Source: Udeniomyces pyricola (Eukaryota; Basidiomycota; Tremellomycetes; Cystofilobasidiales; Mrakiaceae). From it: DNA of 64,000 bases. The notes below the pieces were generated by a model that worked only from the letters and a program-made list of their open reading frames with translations, searched no databases and was not told the DNA's origin. The translations under genes were made by a program, and so were the position numbers. The stretch is taken from positions 186,001 through 250,000 of the forward strand of contig BCIK01000023.1 in assembly GCA_039545295.1 (NCBI GenBank). Direction: 5' to 3'. Position 1 is the stretch's first letter. Each line of letters begins with the position of its first letter. Shown one piece after another: positions 45,040 through 56,000 of the stretch.

Positions 45040-47378
45040 TCAAGCCCATTCCCTTGGTGATCGAACGGCCTTCATGAGTTCGCCTTCCCTTGAACCATCG
45101 TGACCCATGTCGGAACAGTACTCCCAGCTCGCCAACGGCGGGAGTGACATCAGCACCGATTCGATCCGCACACCCGGCGTGTTGAGGCCGAACTGCGGAA
45201 AGGGATAGGGAAGGAACGAATGGGGAAAAAAACAAAAGGGGGGGGGGGATGAAGGGGAAGAAGAAGGGGAAAGGGGAGAAAGACAAGGGTAGCCATGATC
45301 AGAGAATTAAACCAACACCCACCAAAAAAAAAGGGAATGAAGAAAAACGAAAAACAACCACGAGACGACTCACTTTCGTTCCCCGATCTTGAACTAAGTT
45401 GTACTCTGCGTACAAACCCCTTCGCATCATCTGCCACCGCCTCATGTCCTCCGTCCAAGCCATACGCGAGCGTTCCTTGAGGATCGGGATGTACGCCGGC
45501 AACATGGCGTCTCCGCACGACTGAACGAACGCAAAGAGGTCCGCTTGAGTCGGGTTGTTCGTCGTCGTCGTCGTCGTCTCGGAATCATCTTCCTTGGTGG
45601 TGGTGGTGATGGATTTTGTCTTGTTCCACCTCGAGCTAGCTTGGTGAATCGGACTTCCCGGTTCCAAATCATCAAAGAAAATCCCTCCAATCCCTCTCGA
45701 TTGACCTCGATGAGGCAAGTAAAAGTACCGATCGCACCACGCTTTAAACGCTGGGTAATAACCTTCTCCATGATCTTCACACGCCGCTTTCAGTACCCCA
45801 TGGAAATGTTTCGCATCGTCTTCGAACAGATACGACGGCGTCAAATCCGCTCCTCCACCATACCAGAATGTCAAGGGTTTCGACAAATCGGTCGGGTCGT
45901 AGATTTCGAAATAGCGGACGTTCATGTGGATCGTTGGCGCGTTAGGGTTTCGAGGATGGATGACTAAACTCAACCCGCATACCGAGTAAGGGACAGAATC
46001 CGTAGGTTGGAAGGAACCTAACGAGCCAGCGTGATTGGCACGCATTTGAGCGACTGCCGCAGGGGGTAAGAGGCCGTGAACGATGGAGATGTTGACGCCG
46101 CCTTTTTCAATGACCCGACCGTTCTTGAGGACGCAGGAGATGCCTTGACCGCCTTGGTTCGGACGTTCCCATGAGTCGTGAAGGAACTGAGCGGGAGAAG
46201 GAGGAGAAGGATTGTCGAGGGCAAGGGGGGAGGCAGACGTAGGGAGGGAACCGGAAGTGAGTGATGCCGCAGAGGGTACGAGCGAAGGGTTCTCTGTCGC
46301 TTCGCGTTCGAGCGCGTCAAACGTCGAGGTGATGCGGTGTTGGAGGTTTTTGATATAGGCAACCATGGCTTTGTATTCGTCCGACTGGAGATACAAGAGG
46401 AGATACGTCAGAGAAAAGGGGCGAAGCAGATGAAGGATTGGAGAAAGCAAGAAAAGAAGAGAGGATCAATATTTGGATATATATATATATATATATATAT
46501 TTGGAATGTGTTGTCATGTCTCCATAATATTCCCATCTCCTCTAACAGTCCATAATTTCCTTTCCTACAAAGACTTTCTTTTTTCCTCTCTCCTTCGCAT
46601 ATCTTCATTAGCACACGAGAAGAAGGGAACGAAAGAGGGGGGGGGGGGGGAATGAACGAACGATTGGGACGTCGAACGCCGCCTTCTTGGGGACCGAGGC
46701 CGGAGTGACGACTTCGAGGAGTTTCCCGGTATCCTTCTTGCCTCGATCAGACGATACGAGCACCGTCTTGGTCACATCAGGAACGACGCGACGTTCTTCT
46801 TTTCCTGCCTCTTCTTCTTCTTGAGTCTGCGTTGACGATGAGGGATGGAAAGTAAAGATTGAAGAAAGGGAAAGAAAGCAACGAAGAAAAAGTCAATGTG
46901 TTAATTCGGGATGGAGAAAAAGGGATGTCATTTGATGACGTCTCAACATGGTGGAGATATCGCGGAGGAAACGAAGCGACGGATCAAAGTCCCTCGTGTT
47001 TACCTTGTCTCCGGCGATGTAGTGGTAGAGGGTGATGCCGAGGAACGACGTCAAGACGCCATAGCCGAAATCTCGGACGGGCGCCTTCTTTGGGCGCGAA
47101 GGCGGAGGCGGAGGGGTGGTGGCGGTGGTATTGGATGAGGAAGAGGTCGAAGAATAGAGTCGAATCGGAGCCAAAGGTGGGACGAAGTGGGATCCTAGAT
47201 CGAGAGAAGCAGAAAGAGGGGAGGAAGGGCAAGCCAAGTCAGAATTCAGATCGAATGAGAAACGACACGCGTCGTCGTCGATGGAGGATACTGGCGGGTG
47301 GGTGGGTGTGTTTGCGCGGGACGTACTTGACCGGAGGGTAGCTCTTGTGATGGATGCGAGCCTGGATGAGGCGGACAT
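45040..47378 (-). CDS. HEM13: coproporphyrinogen III oxidase (aerobic)
   Basis: Exons 47378-47004, 46826-46662, 46384-45374 and 45192-45040 join in phase 0 and give about 567 residues. The enzyme uses O2 to convert coproporphyrinogen III to protoporphyrinogen IX in haem synthesis. Family blocks: GQGISCVLKNGRVIEKGGVN, HAGSLGSF further on, IHMNVRYFEIYD, FWYGGGADLTPSYLFEDDA with KHFHG, GIGGIFFDDL, YIPILKERSRMAW, and the C-terminal FGLNTPGVRIESVLMSLP with SPREWA. The first exon is a mitochondrial-type presequence (MSASSRLASITRATLRSS), then after a Ser/Thr/Pro linker and a basic RPKKAPVRD it has one hydrophobic segment (GVLTSFLGITLYHYIAG). This fits an enzyme held on the inner membrane facing the intermembrane space, unlike the cytosolic yeast Hem13. 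Exon 2 (TQEEEEAGKEERR onward) is a linker. The first two exons rest on phase and composition only. Confidence 0.93.
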
Positions 47379-48162
47379 GATGGAGGTGGAACGGTTGGGT
47401 TGTTGAATTCGATGAGATTGCAAGAAGATGGCGGATGAGCTCGTGTGTGTATAGCGGCGGACGAAGGTTGACAATATGGTCGATGGTCGAAGGTGCTGGA
47501 TGAGTCAAGTAAACTAAAGTTATGAGATTGGGTGGATGGTCGATCCAACTCTTCGGGCCATGCCGAGCTATGAGTTGCCCATGTGCTTTTTCTTCCGGCC
47601 GCGTACGCGCGTATAGCGTACGTGTTTGCCTTGTATACGGATATATATATATATGCACACGTGTTCCTGCAGTTTCCAGCTCTCGTCTTAATCATGCACC
47701 ACATGTACCACCACATCATATATACCCCACATCTATATTTCGTATACGCAACTCATGAGATGATCGTCGGCTTGTAATAGCTAATTGGGGTTTTGACCCA
47801 TTAATCAGACTCCGGCGACGGATCACCGTCAGAGTACTCATGTCGTTTAACGCTGCAGATCATCGACCGACATACGTCCGACATGATCAATCTTCATCTC
47901 TCCATCGACATATCGTGCGTTTGGTCCTGCAACGCAACTGGATAGTTGTACATCTCAGTACCCACGCGTCGACGTTGATGACTCAGGCCGCGACACATGA
48001 ACGCAGCCCATGTATGGTTGCCTTGAACCGGCCGTCAATCGTACTCATCACGACAGTACCAGTAGATGTATCATACCGCCATAACACCATCTCGCCCAAA
48101 CATCCTCTCCCTCCCCCTCCCCCTCTCCTTTCCTCCATATCCAAAAGAATTCATCCACACGT
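47379..48162. other. intergenic region, HEM13 promoter side
   Basis: About 780 bases upstream of HEM13 (-) and downstream of the DUF1746-type gene (-). A TA repeat lies at 47641-47654. The plus-strand ORF 47840-48478 is Pro/Ser-rich, mostly antisense to the neighbouring coding exon, and not accepted. Promoter elements are not recognised. Confidence 0.5.
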
Positions 48163-50036
48163 TCATCCTCCTGCACCCACCCCATCTTCCCTCCTGCTCT
48201 CATCTGCCGTCCCTTCGCCTTCCCAAAAACTCCGCCAACCGCCCAACACCCTCCTTCCTCTCACCCCATCTTCTTCTCTTTCCGCTCCTTCCCTTCCCCT
48301 TCTACTCCTCCGTCGTGTTCTTTGGAGGAACGACAAGTCGACTCCACCTGCTGACCCCATGCCCGTTACGCGAGAAACCAGCGAGACAGGCGAGAGCGTC
48401 AGAACCGGACGTGTCAAAGTGACAACATTTCTAGATGACGACGACAACGACAACGACGACGACGATGGCGCCGGTTGATGATGACGAGACGATGATGTTC
48501 GGAGTAAAGGTGATGAGGAAGAGGATGTGGATGCATCGTTGAATGATCCTCCTCCTTGTTCATCTTGTCGTTCGACGTCTTCGCCTTCCTCTAATGTTGA
48601 TGGTGGTGCCGAGGTCGTTGTCGGGAGAAGCGGTTCATAAGGATGATGTTTTATCCGGCGCAGTCTCTTCGAAACTGGACTAAGCAAGGAGGTGATCGTG
48701 TAATTGGTACGGGAAGGAGAAGAGTGAGAAGAAGGTCGCTGGGAAGAAGAAGAAGAAGAACAAGGGGGCTCGGGAGGAGGATCGAGAAAGTCAATGTATG
48801 TTGGAAGCGCGTGGGAGGGAAGGTCAGATGAAGTGGTCGGGTCGATAGCAGTTTCAGGAGAGGTGGCTATACTGCTGAAGGTCATAGGAGAAGTAATGGG
48901 AGATGGGAGTTCGTCAAGACTAGGTGGAAGGGTCGGACCGATGCTGCTCCATGGTGAAGGCGGTTGCTGTTGTGATTGCGTCATAGGTTCTCCGATATCG
49001 TCTATTGACGACGACCCTGATGGTGAGGGAGGATATGTCCTACCACTATCGTCTAGCTGGGTGGATGACAAGGGTGAAGAAGGATCGGCGGACCGACGAC
49101 TGCCAGGATGACTCCCATCCGACATTCCCACCTCACGTCCTGCCCCCATCCTCACGCTCTCATCCCCTTCTCCCTGCCCCAGGTCCTCCTTTCGAGAACT
49201 CGTTCTAGGAGGATTGAATCCCGTCTCGTAAGAGACAACGAGACAGATCGTCTGAATGACGAAGAGGACGATCGTTTGCAGCCAGAGGTGAAGGGATGTC
49301 GCTCGATTGGCTGCGGGAATGGAATTCGAATCGATCTCTGCTCATCAGCGTTTCTATACTCTGACGATACGCAAAAGAAAATCCAGACGTCTTTTGTTGG
49401 GCTCTCATTGACAGCTGGATTTTGATTCATCCGAGGGGATAGAACCCAAAGCACCGAGGAATTTTCCGACTGACCTTGGCCTACGAAATCCAGCAGGATC
49501 CCCCGGGCGGACCCTCCAAACACGACGTTGCGAACGCAGATGAGCGCGGTTGACCCCGCCAGAAACGCAAACATGAACGGCAAGCTTTGGTTGGGATGCG
49601 ACCGTGCTGGATCCGAGAGTTCTGAAGGTGATCAGATAGCGATGGCAATGAGGATGTAATGGAAGAAAGGTGAAGCATTAGGGTGATGGGGGACGAGCGA
49701 GGTCTGATGGTCCAAGGACGGATCATCGGGCTGCGACATGGAGACGCACGCATTTGGACAAAGACCCGGAAGAGGAGGATGGTCAGGGAGGGATCGGTAA
49801 AGTAAGCATGAACGGCCAGGACAAAGACAGCCCGGTCAAGCTATATACCACACGGATCAGAACCGTCAGTCAAGTATAAGGGTCCAACGAACACAAAGAC
49901 CGTAGAAGAAGCAAGAGAGAGAGAGAGAGAGAGGCAGGGTGCGAACTTGAGTGACGACATCGAGCCGTTTCTTGATGAGCAGATGGGGATCGTTGGACCC
50001 GTCGTCTTTGTCTCTGTCGTCATGGGGGAGGGGCAT
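48163..50036 (-). CDS. DUF1746-type fungal membrane protein
   Basis: Exons 50036-49947, 49840-49750, 49621-49475 and 49310-48163 (phases 0,1,1) encode about 491 residues. Four hydrophobic segments are visible: LDRAVFVLAVHAYF, LTILLFRVFVQM, FMFAFLAGSTALICV and WLQTIVLFVIQTICLVV. The order of segments and the signature GGSARGILLDFVGQ (compare the RGYLHG..IDFIGQ-like block of DUF1746) support this fungal family. The remaining 340 residues are disordered, Ser/Pro-rich and cytosolic, with TSLLSPVSKRLRRIKHHPYE in the middle and a Glu/Arg-rich end. The function is not established. A weak link to membrane-protein quality control (DUF1746 occurs with Dsc-type proteins) is known only by association and I do not rely on it. 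Confidence 0.72.
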
Positions 50037-50608
50037 TCGCGAACGGGCTGGGAAAGCACGGTTGAGGAGCTAAATGGCAGGAGAAGGAAAAAGAAGGCAA
50101 GTCGGGAGACGTCGGCAAAGGAAGACAGGAAGATGACCGGCTGCTGCAGGCGTCAGACGTCAAAGTCATGGATCATATAACTATCATCATCCGTTGTTCG
50201 CCTTGGAGCTTGGCAAGGAAGATCGTGTTGCAGGTCCAACGCGAATCGATATATATATATATATATTCGCGCGTCGATCCTTCATCCGACTGCCTCTACG
50301 CATCAAGCAGGCTGCTACGTATTTTATATATTCATGATCAGCTGTAATTAAGTGCACGCATGCAATATATCCCACTCCTTGTCGTTTGTAATCGTCGCAC
50401 GACATTTCTCAGCCAGCAAAGCATCCCGCTCAAGCCCACTCAGCCTCGCCACCATTGGTCGTTTCATTACTAGTACATGCACATAACGCGTTCTGGATTT
50501 TGTACCCCTCAACAGAGAGATCTCCAAACAACAACGTCCCCGCACGCATGACAGCTTTGGGGTTTTCTCTCTCTTGCGGCCAACTAAAGGGGAACGAGAC
50601 GGAAATTT
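50037..50608. other. intergenic region
   Basis: About 570 bases between the start of the DUF1746-type gene and the MAGO stop, both minus strand. It contains a TA repeat at 50250-50264. No gene is seen. Confidence 0.55.
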
Positions 50609-52004
50609 CTAGTTGACTGCAACAGTCAAAGAGATTCATGAAAAAGTTAGTCAGTATTCTTCGAATTGGGAGCATAGCGGGAGTACGCAATGAACTTACT
50701 CGGCTTGATCTTGAAGTGAAGAGCGATGAGCGAGAAAATGAGACACTAGAGAAACAAAAGGAAATTCCCAAGAGCATCAACCCATGAATCTCGTGGTGCC
50801 ATCAAAGTCGGTCATACGAGACGGCTTGAAAGATGATCGACGAACCTTGAGGTCCTGGACGAGGTAGTAGAAGACTCGAAGTCCTTCGGGGTCTTCAGAT
50901 TCCTGAACATCGACGAGCGAACCAATCTTGGACGTCTATGTTGAGGCAAGGATGAAAGTTGGGGAAATGGCATTGATCAATCGGGTTCTTGCAGACATCC
51001 ATTTTTCTAACCCTAGTAAACGGATCAAGAACCCAGCCAAACAAGGACGAAGAGACGAGAATGGAATGACAAACCTCGAACGAGATGTGGTCGTTACCGA
51101 CGCGAACCTCGAGCTCCTGCTTTCCAACCACGTTCTTCTTAGGCCATTTCGAGTCGTCCTCCCTAGATTGAAGTCCAAGCCAAAATGTCATGGACAATCA
51201 AAGACACGTGAGGGAAACGTTGACCGAGAGCATAGCGTTGTGAGCAAAGATAGGATACGCTTGAAAACCAAGGGAGCGTGGACGAGACGTGACGGATGGA
51301 AGACGCACTTGATGATGTCGGAACTCTCGACTATACGCTTGATCTCCTTGATCAGCAGCGAGCCGAGATACACTGCGATATGGTGGAGTAGACGCATCAA
51401 GGTGAGCCATCTGTTCTGAGTTGAGCATGTTGAGTGCTTGCATACAGGCAAAGATCCCACGACGCGTAGGGCTGAAACGGAGGACATCCGCTGGTACTGG
51501 ATCCTCCTTGGGACGCTGCCCCTTGCCCATGATTCGGCATTCCGTCCGGTTGGAAGAAGGCTGGCGGATGCGATGAAGCCAAGAGGACAAGAAGAAAGGT
51601 GGACTGACTCTCCTTCTTGATGAGACTGTCGTTTCGGTAGTTGGAGTTGTTGGCGTAACGGAGTCGACCCTGCGAGTACTCAAACTCGAGGAACTCGTGT
51701 CCGTGCTGTCCCATGTGTCCGGTGCTAGAGGGAGGACGGAACAAGAGCAAGAGTCGTTGAGCATGATGATAGTATGAGAGTGAGATGAAAATGAAGGTCC
51801 GAGGTATGATACGGCAAGAAGACAGACGAGGACTGACTAGTATCTAGAGGGGGGAGGCGAAAGAAGGCGATCGGTCGAGCGAAGAGAAGGAGGATTGGAG
51901 TCTCAGCTCGACGCGTCCATGCTTTCGCCTCACAGGCTGTTAGAGAGTTGTAGTTGGGCAGTGAATTCTGACCGGAGGTAGAAGGGATCCTGTTCTTCGG
52001 CCAT
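50609..52004 (-). CDS. MAGO: Mago nashi, exon junction complex core subunit
   Basis: Eight minus-strand exons, 52004-51973, 51843-51838, 51724-51609, 51372-51309, 51162-51075, 50935-50846, 50745-50700 and 50616-50609, have consistent phases and give 149 residues, the normal family size. Mago pairs with Y14 and clamps eIF4A3 on spliced mRNA. The joined protein shows [123 protein letters not shown]. Exon 2 is six bases (ATACTA) and restores the conserved Tyr-Tyr. The last coding exon is eight bases (TCAACTAG) and gives the final Ile-Asn and the stop. Skipping exon 2 keeps the frame but deletes Tyr-Tyr. A functional exon junction complex fits the intron-rich genome. Confidence 0.95.
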
Positions 52005-53092
52005 GGTTATGGTGATGAGTGAGTTGAAGGTGAGGGAGAGGTCAAGGCTGAGAAGGGAGGAAGAGGAGACGATGAGGTTGTGGAGATGCAAGATGGTTGG
52101 TTCGATTGACCACCACGCCTGATGAGCTTACTCTCTCGCAAGACTCTCTCGCAAGACTCTCTCGCAAGACTCTCTCGTACTCTCGACGTTTCTTTCCTCT
52201 CTGCGCTCACTGACGCCAGGCTGTGCTGCGCGTGCGGCTTGACATTTTCCCTCTGCGCAACGATTGCTTCCTCCCATCAAATCAGTCATCATCAGAAGAC
52301 AGCTCGCTCCATCTGATCACTGGCCACTGGTCTCTTTCTCTCTCTCTCTCTTCCTCATAGATCACAGGGCTCCTCATCGCCATCATCACCATCAACGCAC
52401 CAGCCAACGGCTTCCTCACATCTCACCAGCCGACGTTCCACCAGCTGCAAACACCCATAGTCGATAAACCCCTTCAATCCGTGGCCGCTCCAAAAAGGGC
52501 AACCCGCCAAGTCCTCTTCTTCCCAGCCGGCGCCAGATCTTGCAAGTTAACGCGTCAGTCAATCTCGTCTTCGGCTCACCGCTCGAGACCTCTCCCTTCG
52601 TGAGCAGCTCGGCTCTAGCCTATGTTCCTACTCAGACCCCAATCTTGCGTCAAATCACCCATCCTGATCTTGACCCAAGTGTCTTGCTTGGTGTCAAAGC
52701 GATCACCTCGCAGTCTTCGTTGGAGAAGAACAAAAACCGCGCTTCAGATCCGCAGCTCCCTTGCTTCCTTTGGCAACTTGATCGTTTAGTCTAACCATAC
52801 CCGGTCGCCCTTGTTCTGATTTGTTTCATCAGTTTGGACACACTCTCAGCTTCGCTTATTCCCGCTTGAAGATTCATCCTGTAGATTGCACTGCTCTTGC
52901 TGCAATCGCCTTGCCATCGCTATCCATCATTGTCGCAGCAACTCTCCGGTTTCCTTATCCTCAACTCGATCCTCCTGTTTCGTCCTCGCTCCTGGAATCA
53001 TCTATCGCTTCTTTCGTTGCACCGTATATCTATATCGTTCATCTATCTGACACGCTCTTTACATAGAAACAGAGCTTAGACTTTCTACCCGC
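52005..53092. promoter_or_regulatory. divergent region, MAGO and CCH1 promoters
   Basis: About 1.1 kb between outward-facing starts. It holds a 13-base tandem repeat (52130-52177), CT-rich stretches and short ORFs (52540-52794, 52821-53066) with no recognisable protein. The right half probably forms the CCH1 5' leader. Confidence 0.5.
52130..52177 (+). repeat. 13-base tandem repeat, 3.7 copies
   Basis: The unit ACTCTCTCGCAAG occurs three times exactly (52130-52142, 52143-52155, 52156-52168), followed by a partial ACTCTCTCG. It lies 126 bases upstream of the MAGO start, in the shared promoter region. Confidence 0.9.
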
Positions 53093-56000
53093 ATGCCACC
53101 CTCGCCTTCGAGGACGCCGTCGCCGTCGCTTTCCCTGGACCCCTCTCCGTCCGAGACGTCCCGACGGCTTCCCTGGTCGCGTCGTCTTTCGTCCTCATCC
53201 GATCGAGGATCAAACCCATCACATTCGTTGCCGACAGCAAACGATGAACGTCAACCCCTCTCGCCAGGCAGACAGCTCTCGACCACGCGCTTGCGAACCT
53301 CCTCTCATGACGATCCAGACGAGTACTACTCGGGAGGCTCGTCCTCGGCCCTTCCCCTCACGTTGAGCCCCACCTCGACTAGCTTCCAGATGGATCCGTT
53401 TGCGACGACGACTATTCCACCTGAGAGTTCAGTCAATGTCTCCTCGACCCAGAGCCTCCACGGCAGCGAGGTGTCATCGCATTCGCCGTCGCAAGATATC
53501 TCCCCTTCTGGCTCATCCTCGGATGAGGAAGACAATCCACGACGCCCATCAAGCCATCTTGCTGGGCCTTACTTCTCTCCCCATGCGCGCTCGGCGTCTC
53601 GCTATGCCCCACCCCCAGAACAACAAGACCAAACTCCCTTTAATTCGACCTCCAACCTCACCCGCGACTCCATGCTCCCCACGACTCACGATACCTCGCC
53701 TCGCGGCCCCAGTAAAACCCACCGGGCAGGCGGCGGAAGAAACTTCAGCGGCAGCAGCCCTTTAGGTACCAGTCAATCACCAGAAGGAGGGCTCAAGGCC
53801 AGCGTCAAACGAGGGTTAAGACGTATCAGCTTGAGGGTCGTCAACGTCAAGGGTCGAGAGCTGAGAGACCACGACGGCGCTATTCGGATCGGCGACGTCG
53901 ACGAGTTAGAAGATAGCGATGCAGACAACAAAGCAGCTCTGAGCAGTGGTGACTCTGACGTATCGGCTAGTGGCATCGGTGAGAGCGGTGTGGAATCACG
54001 TGCAGGACCACGTGTAGTGTTGCCCGGCACATTGCGGGGCAAAAGCTTGGGCTTATTTGGGCCGGAAAGTCGACTTCGACGAGCATGCTGGCGGCTGCTG
54101 AGATTCACGTATGTCTTTCCTTACTCGCTGAGTCAAAGCTTGGGCTTCTTGCTTGTCCTTGCCCCTCTCATCGCTGATTCCATGTCCTGGTCTAACTGCT
54201 TGCCCTTGCGTTCCAAATGCGCGTCTCAGCTGGACCGAACCGATCATTCTTTTCTTGATCATCACTGATCTCGTCACGGTCACCGTTCAAGGCGCTAGGT
54301 CTAACGCTGGCACAATGAGGGAGGATGGCTGGTTCCGCGAATGGGAGGACTATGTGCGCTTTGCCATCTTTATCGTGTTCACGTTAGTTGCTGGCCCTTT
54401 TTCTGCCGTCTGTTGACATGGTTGCGATCTAAACCAAATTACGGTCTGGTCTACAGATGATATCTGACTAACACTGTCTCTGCATCGACTACAGCCTCGA
54501 ACTCGTAGCTCGAATCATCGTCTCTGGCCTCCTCATCGATCCTCAAACCACCGCAGATATCCTCGCCCACTCAGCCGCTTCGCCTCTCTCTTCGGCTTAC
54601 CATCATGCTGACGTGGCCTCTGATACAGAAGGATCCAACCGATCCGTCCACCCTCTGTCATTGGCATCGTCCGGTAGTTCCCCCTATGCTACTCTCAGAC
54701 GAGCTCGGGTCAAGCTTGCGGCAGTGACGGCCTTATCCGGATCCAAAGATGCTGATAGGAAAGAAGACATTGAGCTTGAGCGTCTCAAAGATGAGAAGAG
54801 GAAGGAAGAGGAAGAAGACGAGGAGCTTGTGAGCGAGGACGAGGACGAGATGATATCGTTTGCACCATTGGACGATCCCGATACCGAGTCAGTCGATCTT
54901 TGCTTTGGCTGCTTACCTCTACGCCTTGAACCCCTTAGGCAACCTGGGCGAGATCGACTACTGTGCCTGTCAAGTTGTTCTCACAATTTACTACTATCTC
55001 CAAATTGTGCTTGTGTCCAGATCCTTGGCGGGATCGCAACCTACCCGACCTCGAGCCCGAACTCCTTCCAGCCGGCTTGGTTCCCGCAGTTTGTCTTCAA
55101 CCGGGCCTCGTTCCATTCGTTCTGCGACTCATACTCGTCATCCATCCAAGCCACCGATGGAATTGCCTTTCCGCGCCGCAATCGCAACGCAGCGCAAGAT
55201 ACACTCGCTTGGTCGACCGGTGCGTCGTACTTTGCTTTGTTCTACTCGTACCAAGAACCCAAGATACCAGCTGGCATGACCAACTGACACCTTCTTTACG
55301 TCGTTCACTCCAGTTTCTCCGTCATTCATGGCACCGACTTGATCTCCTCACTATCCTCTGCTTCTGGATCATGTTCTTTTTGGCCCTCACCGGCGCCGAA
55401 GTCTCTCTGTCCCTGCATCTCTTTATCTTCCGCGCAATCAGCGTCCTCCGAGCCTGCCGACTCGTCGTCATCACCACCGCCACCACGACGATCCTCCATT
55501 CGCTCAAACGGGCATCCCCTTTGTTGCTCAACGTGACGTTTTACATCTTCTTCGCGAGCATATTGTTTTCGATCATCGGTGTGCAGTCATTCAGAGGATC
55601 GTTCAGACGGCAGTGTTACTTGATTGGTATGTTGTCTTCTTTGCTCCCTCGACCATAGGCTTTGCTCGTGCTGTTTGCGGTAAATCTTACATAACTCCAA
55701 CTGACCTGGGATTCCCACTGCTCTCTCTACATCTGTCCCTCTTCTTTTGTGAATCTCCTCTCTCCTGCTTTTCTTTCGTAGTCGACAGCGCCACCGATCC
55801 CATCGCCCTAGGTCAATTCTGTGGCGGTTGGTATGATCCCCTGACCGACTCCAATCGAGGCTACGTTCGGCTGTCCGACCTGTCTGGCCTTTCAGTCGAA
55901 AGTCCCAAGGGATATATGTGTCCAAAGAACCAGATCTGTGCAGGGGCTGAGGAGAACCCTCAAGTCGGGCAAAACTTTGATAACGTCGCGTCAAGTCTTT

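Noticed and set aside
47840..48478. 212-codon plus-strand ORF
   Set aside because: Pro/Ser-rich, and its right half is antisense to the large coding exon of the DUF1746-type gene.
51198..51764. 188-codon minus-strand ORF in the MAGO locus
   Set aside because: It runs through MAGO exons and introns in the wrong frame. The eight-exon MAGO model explains all conserved sequence.
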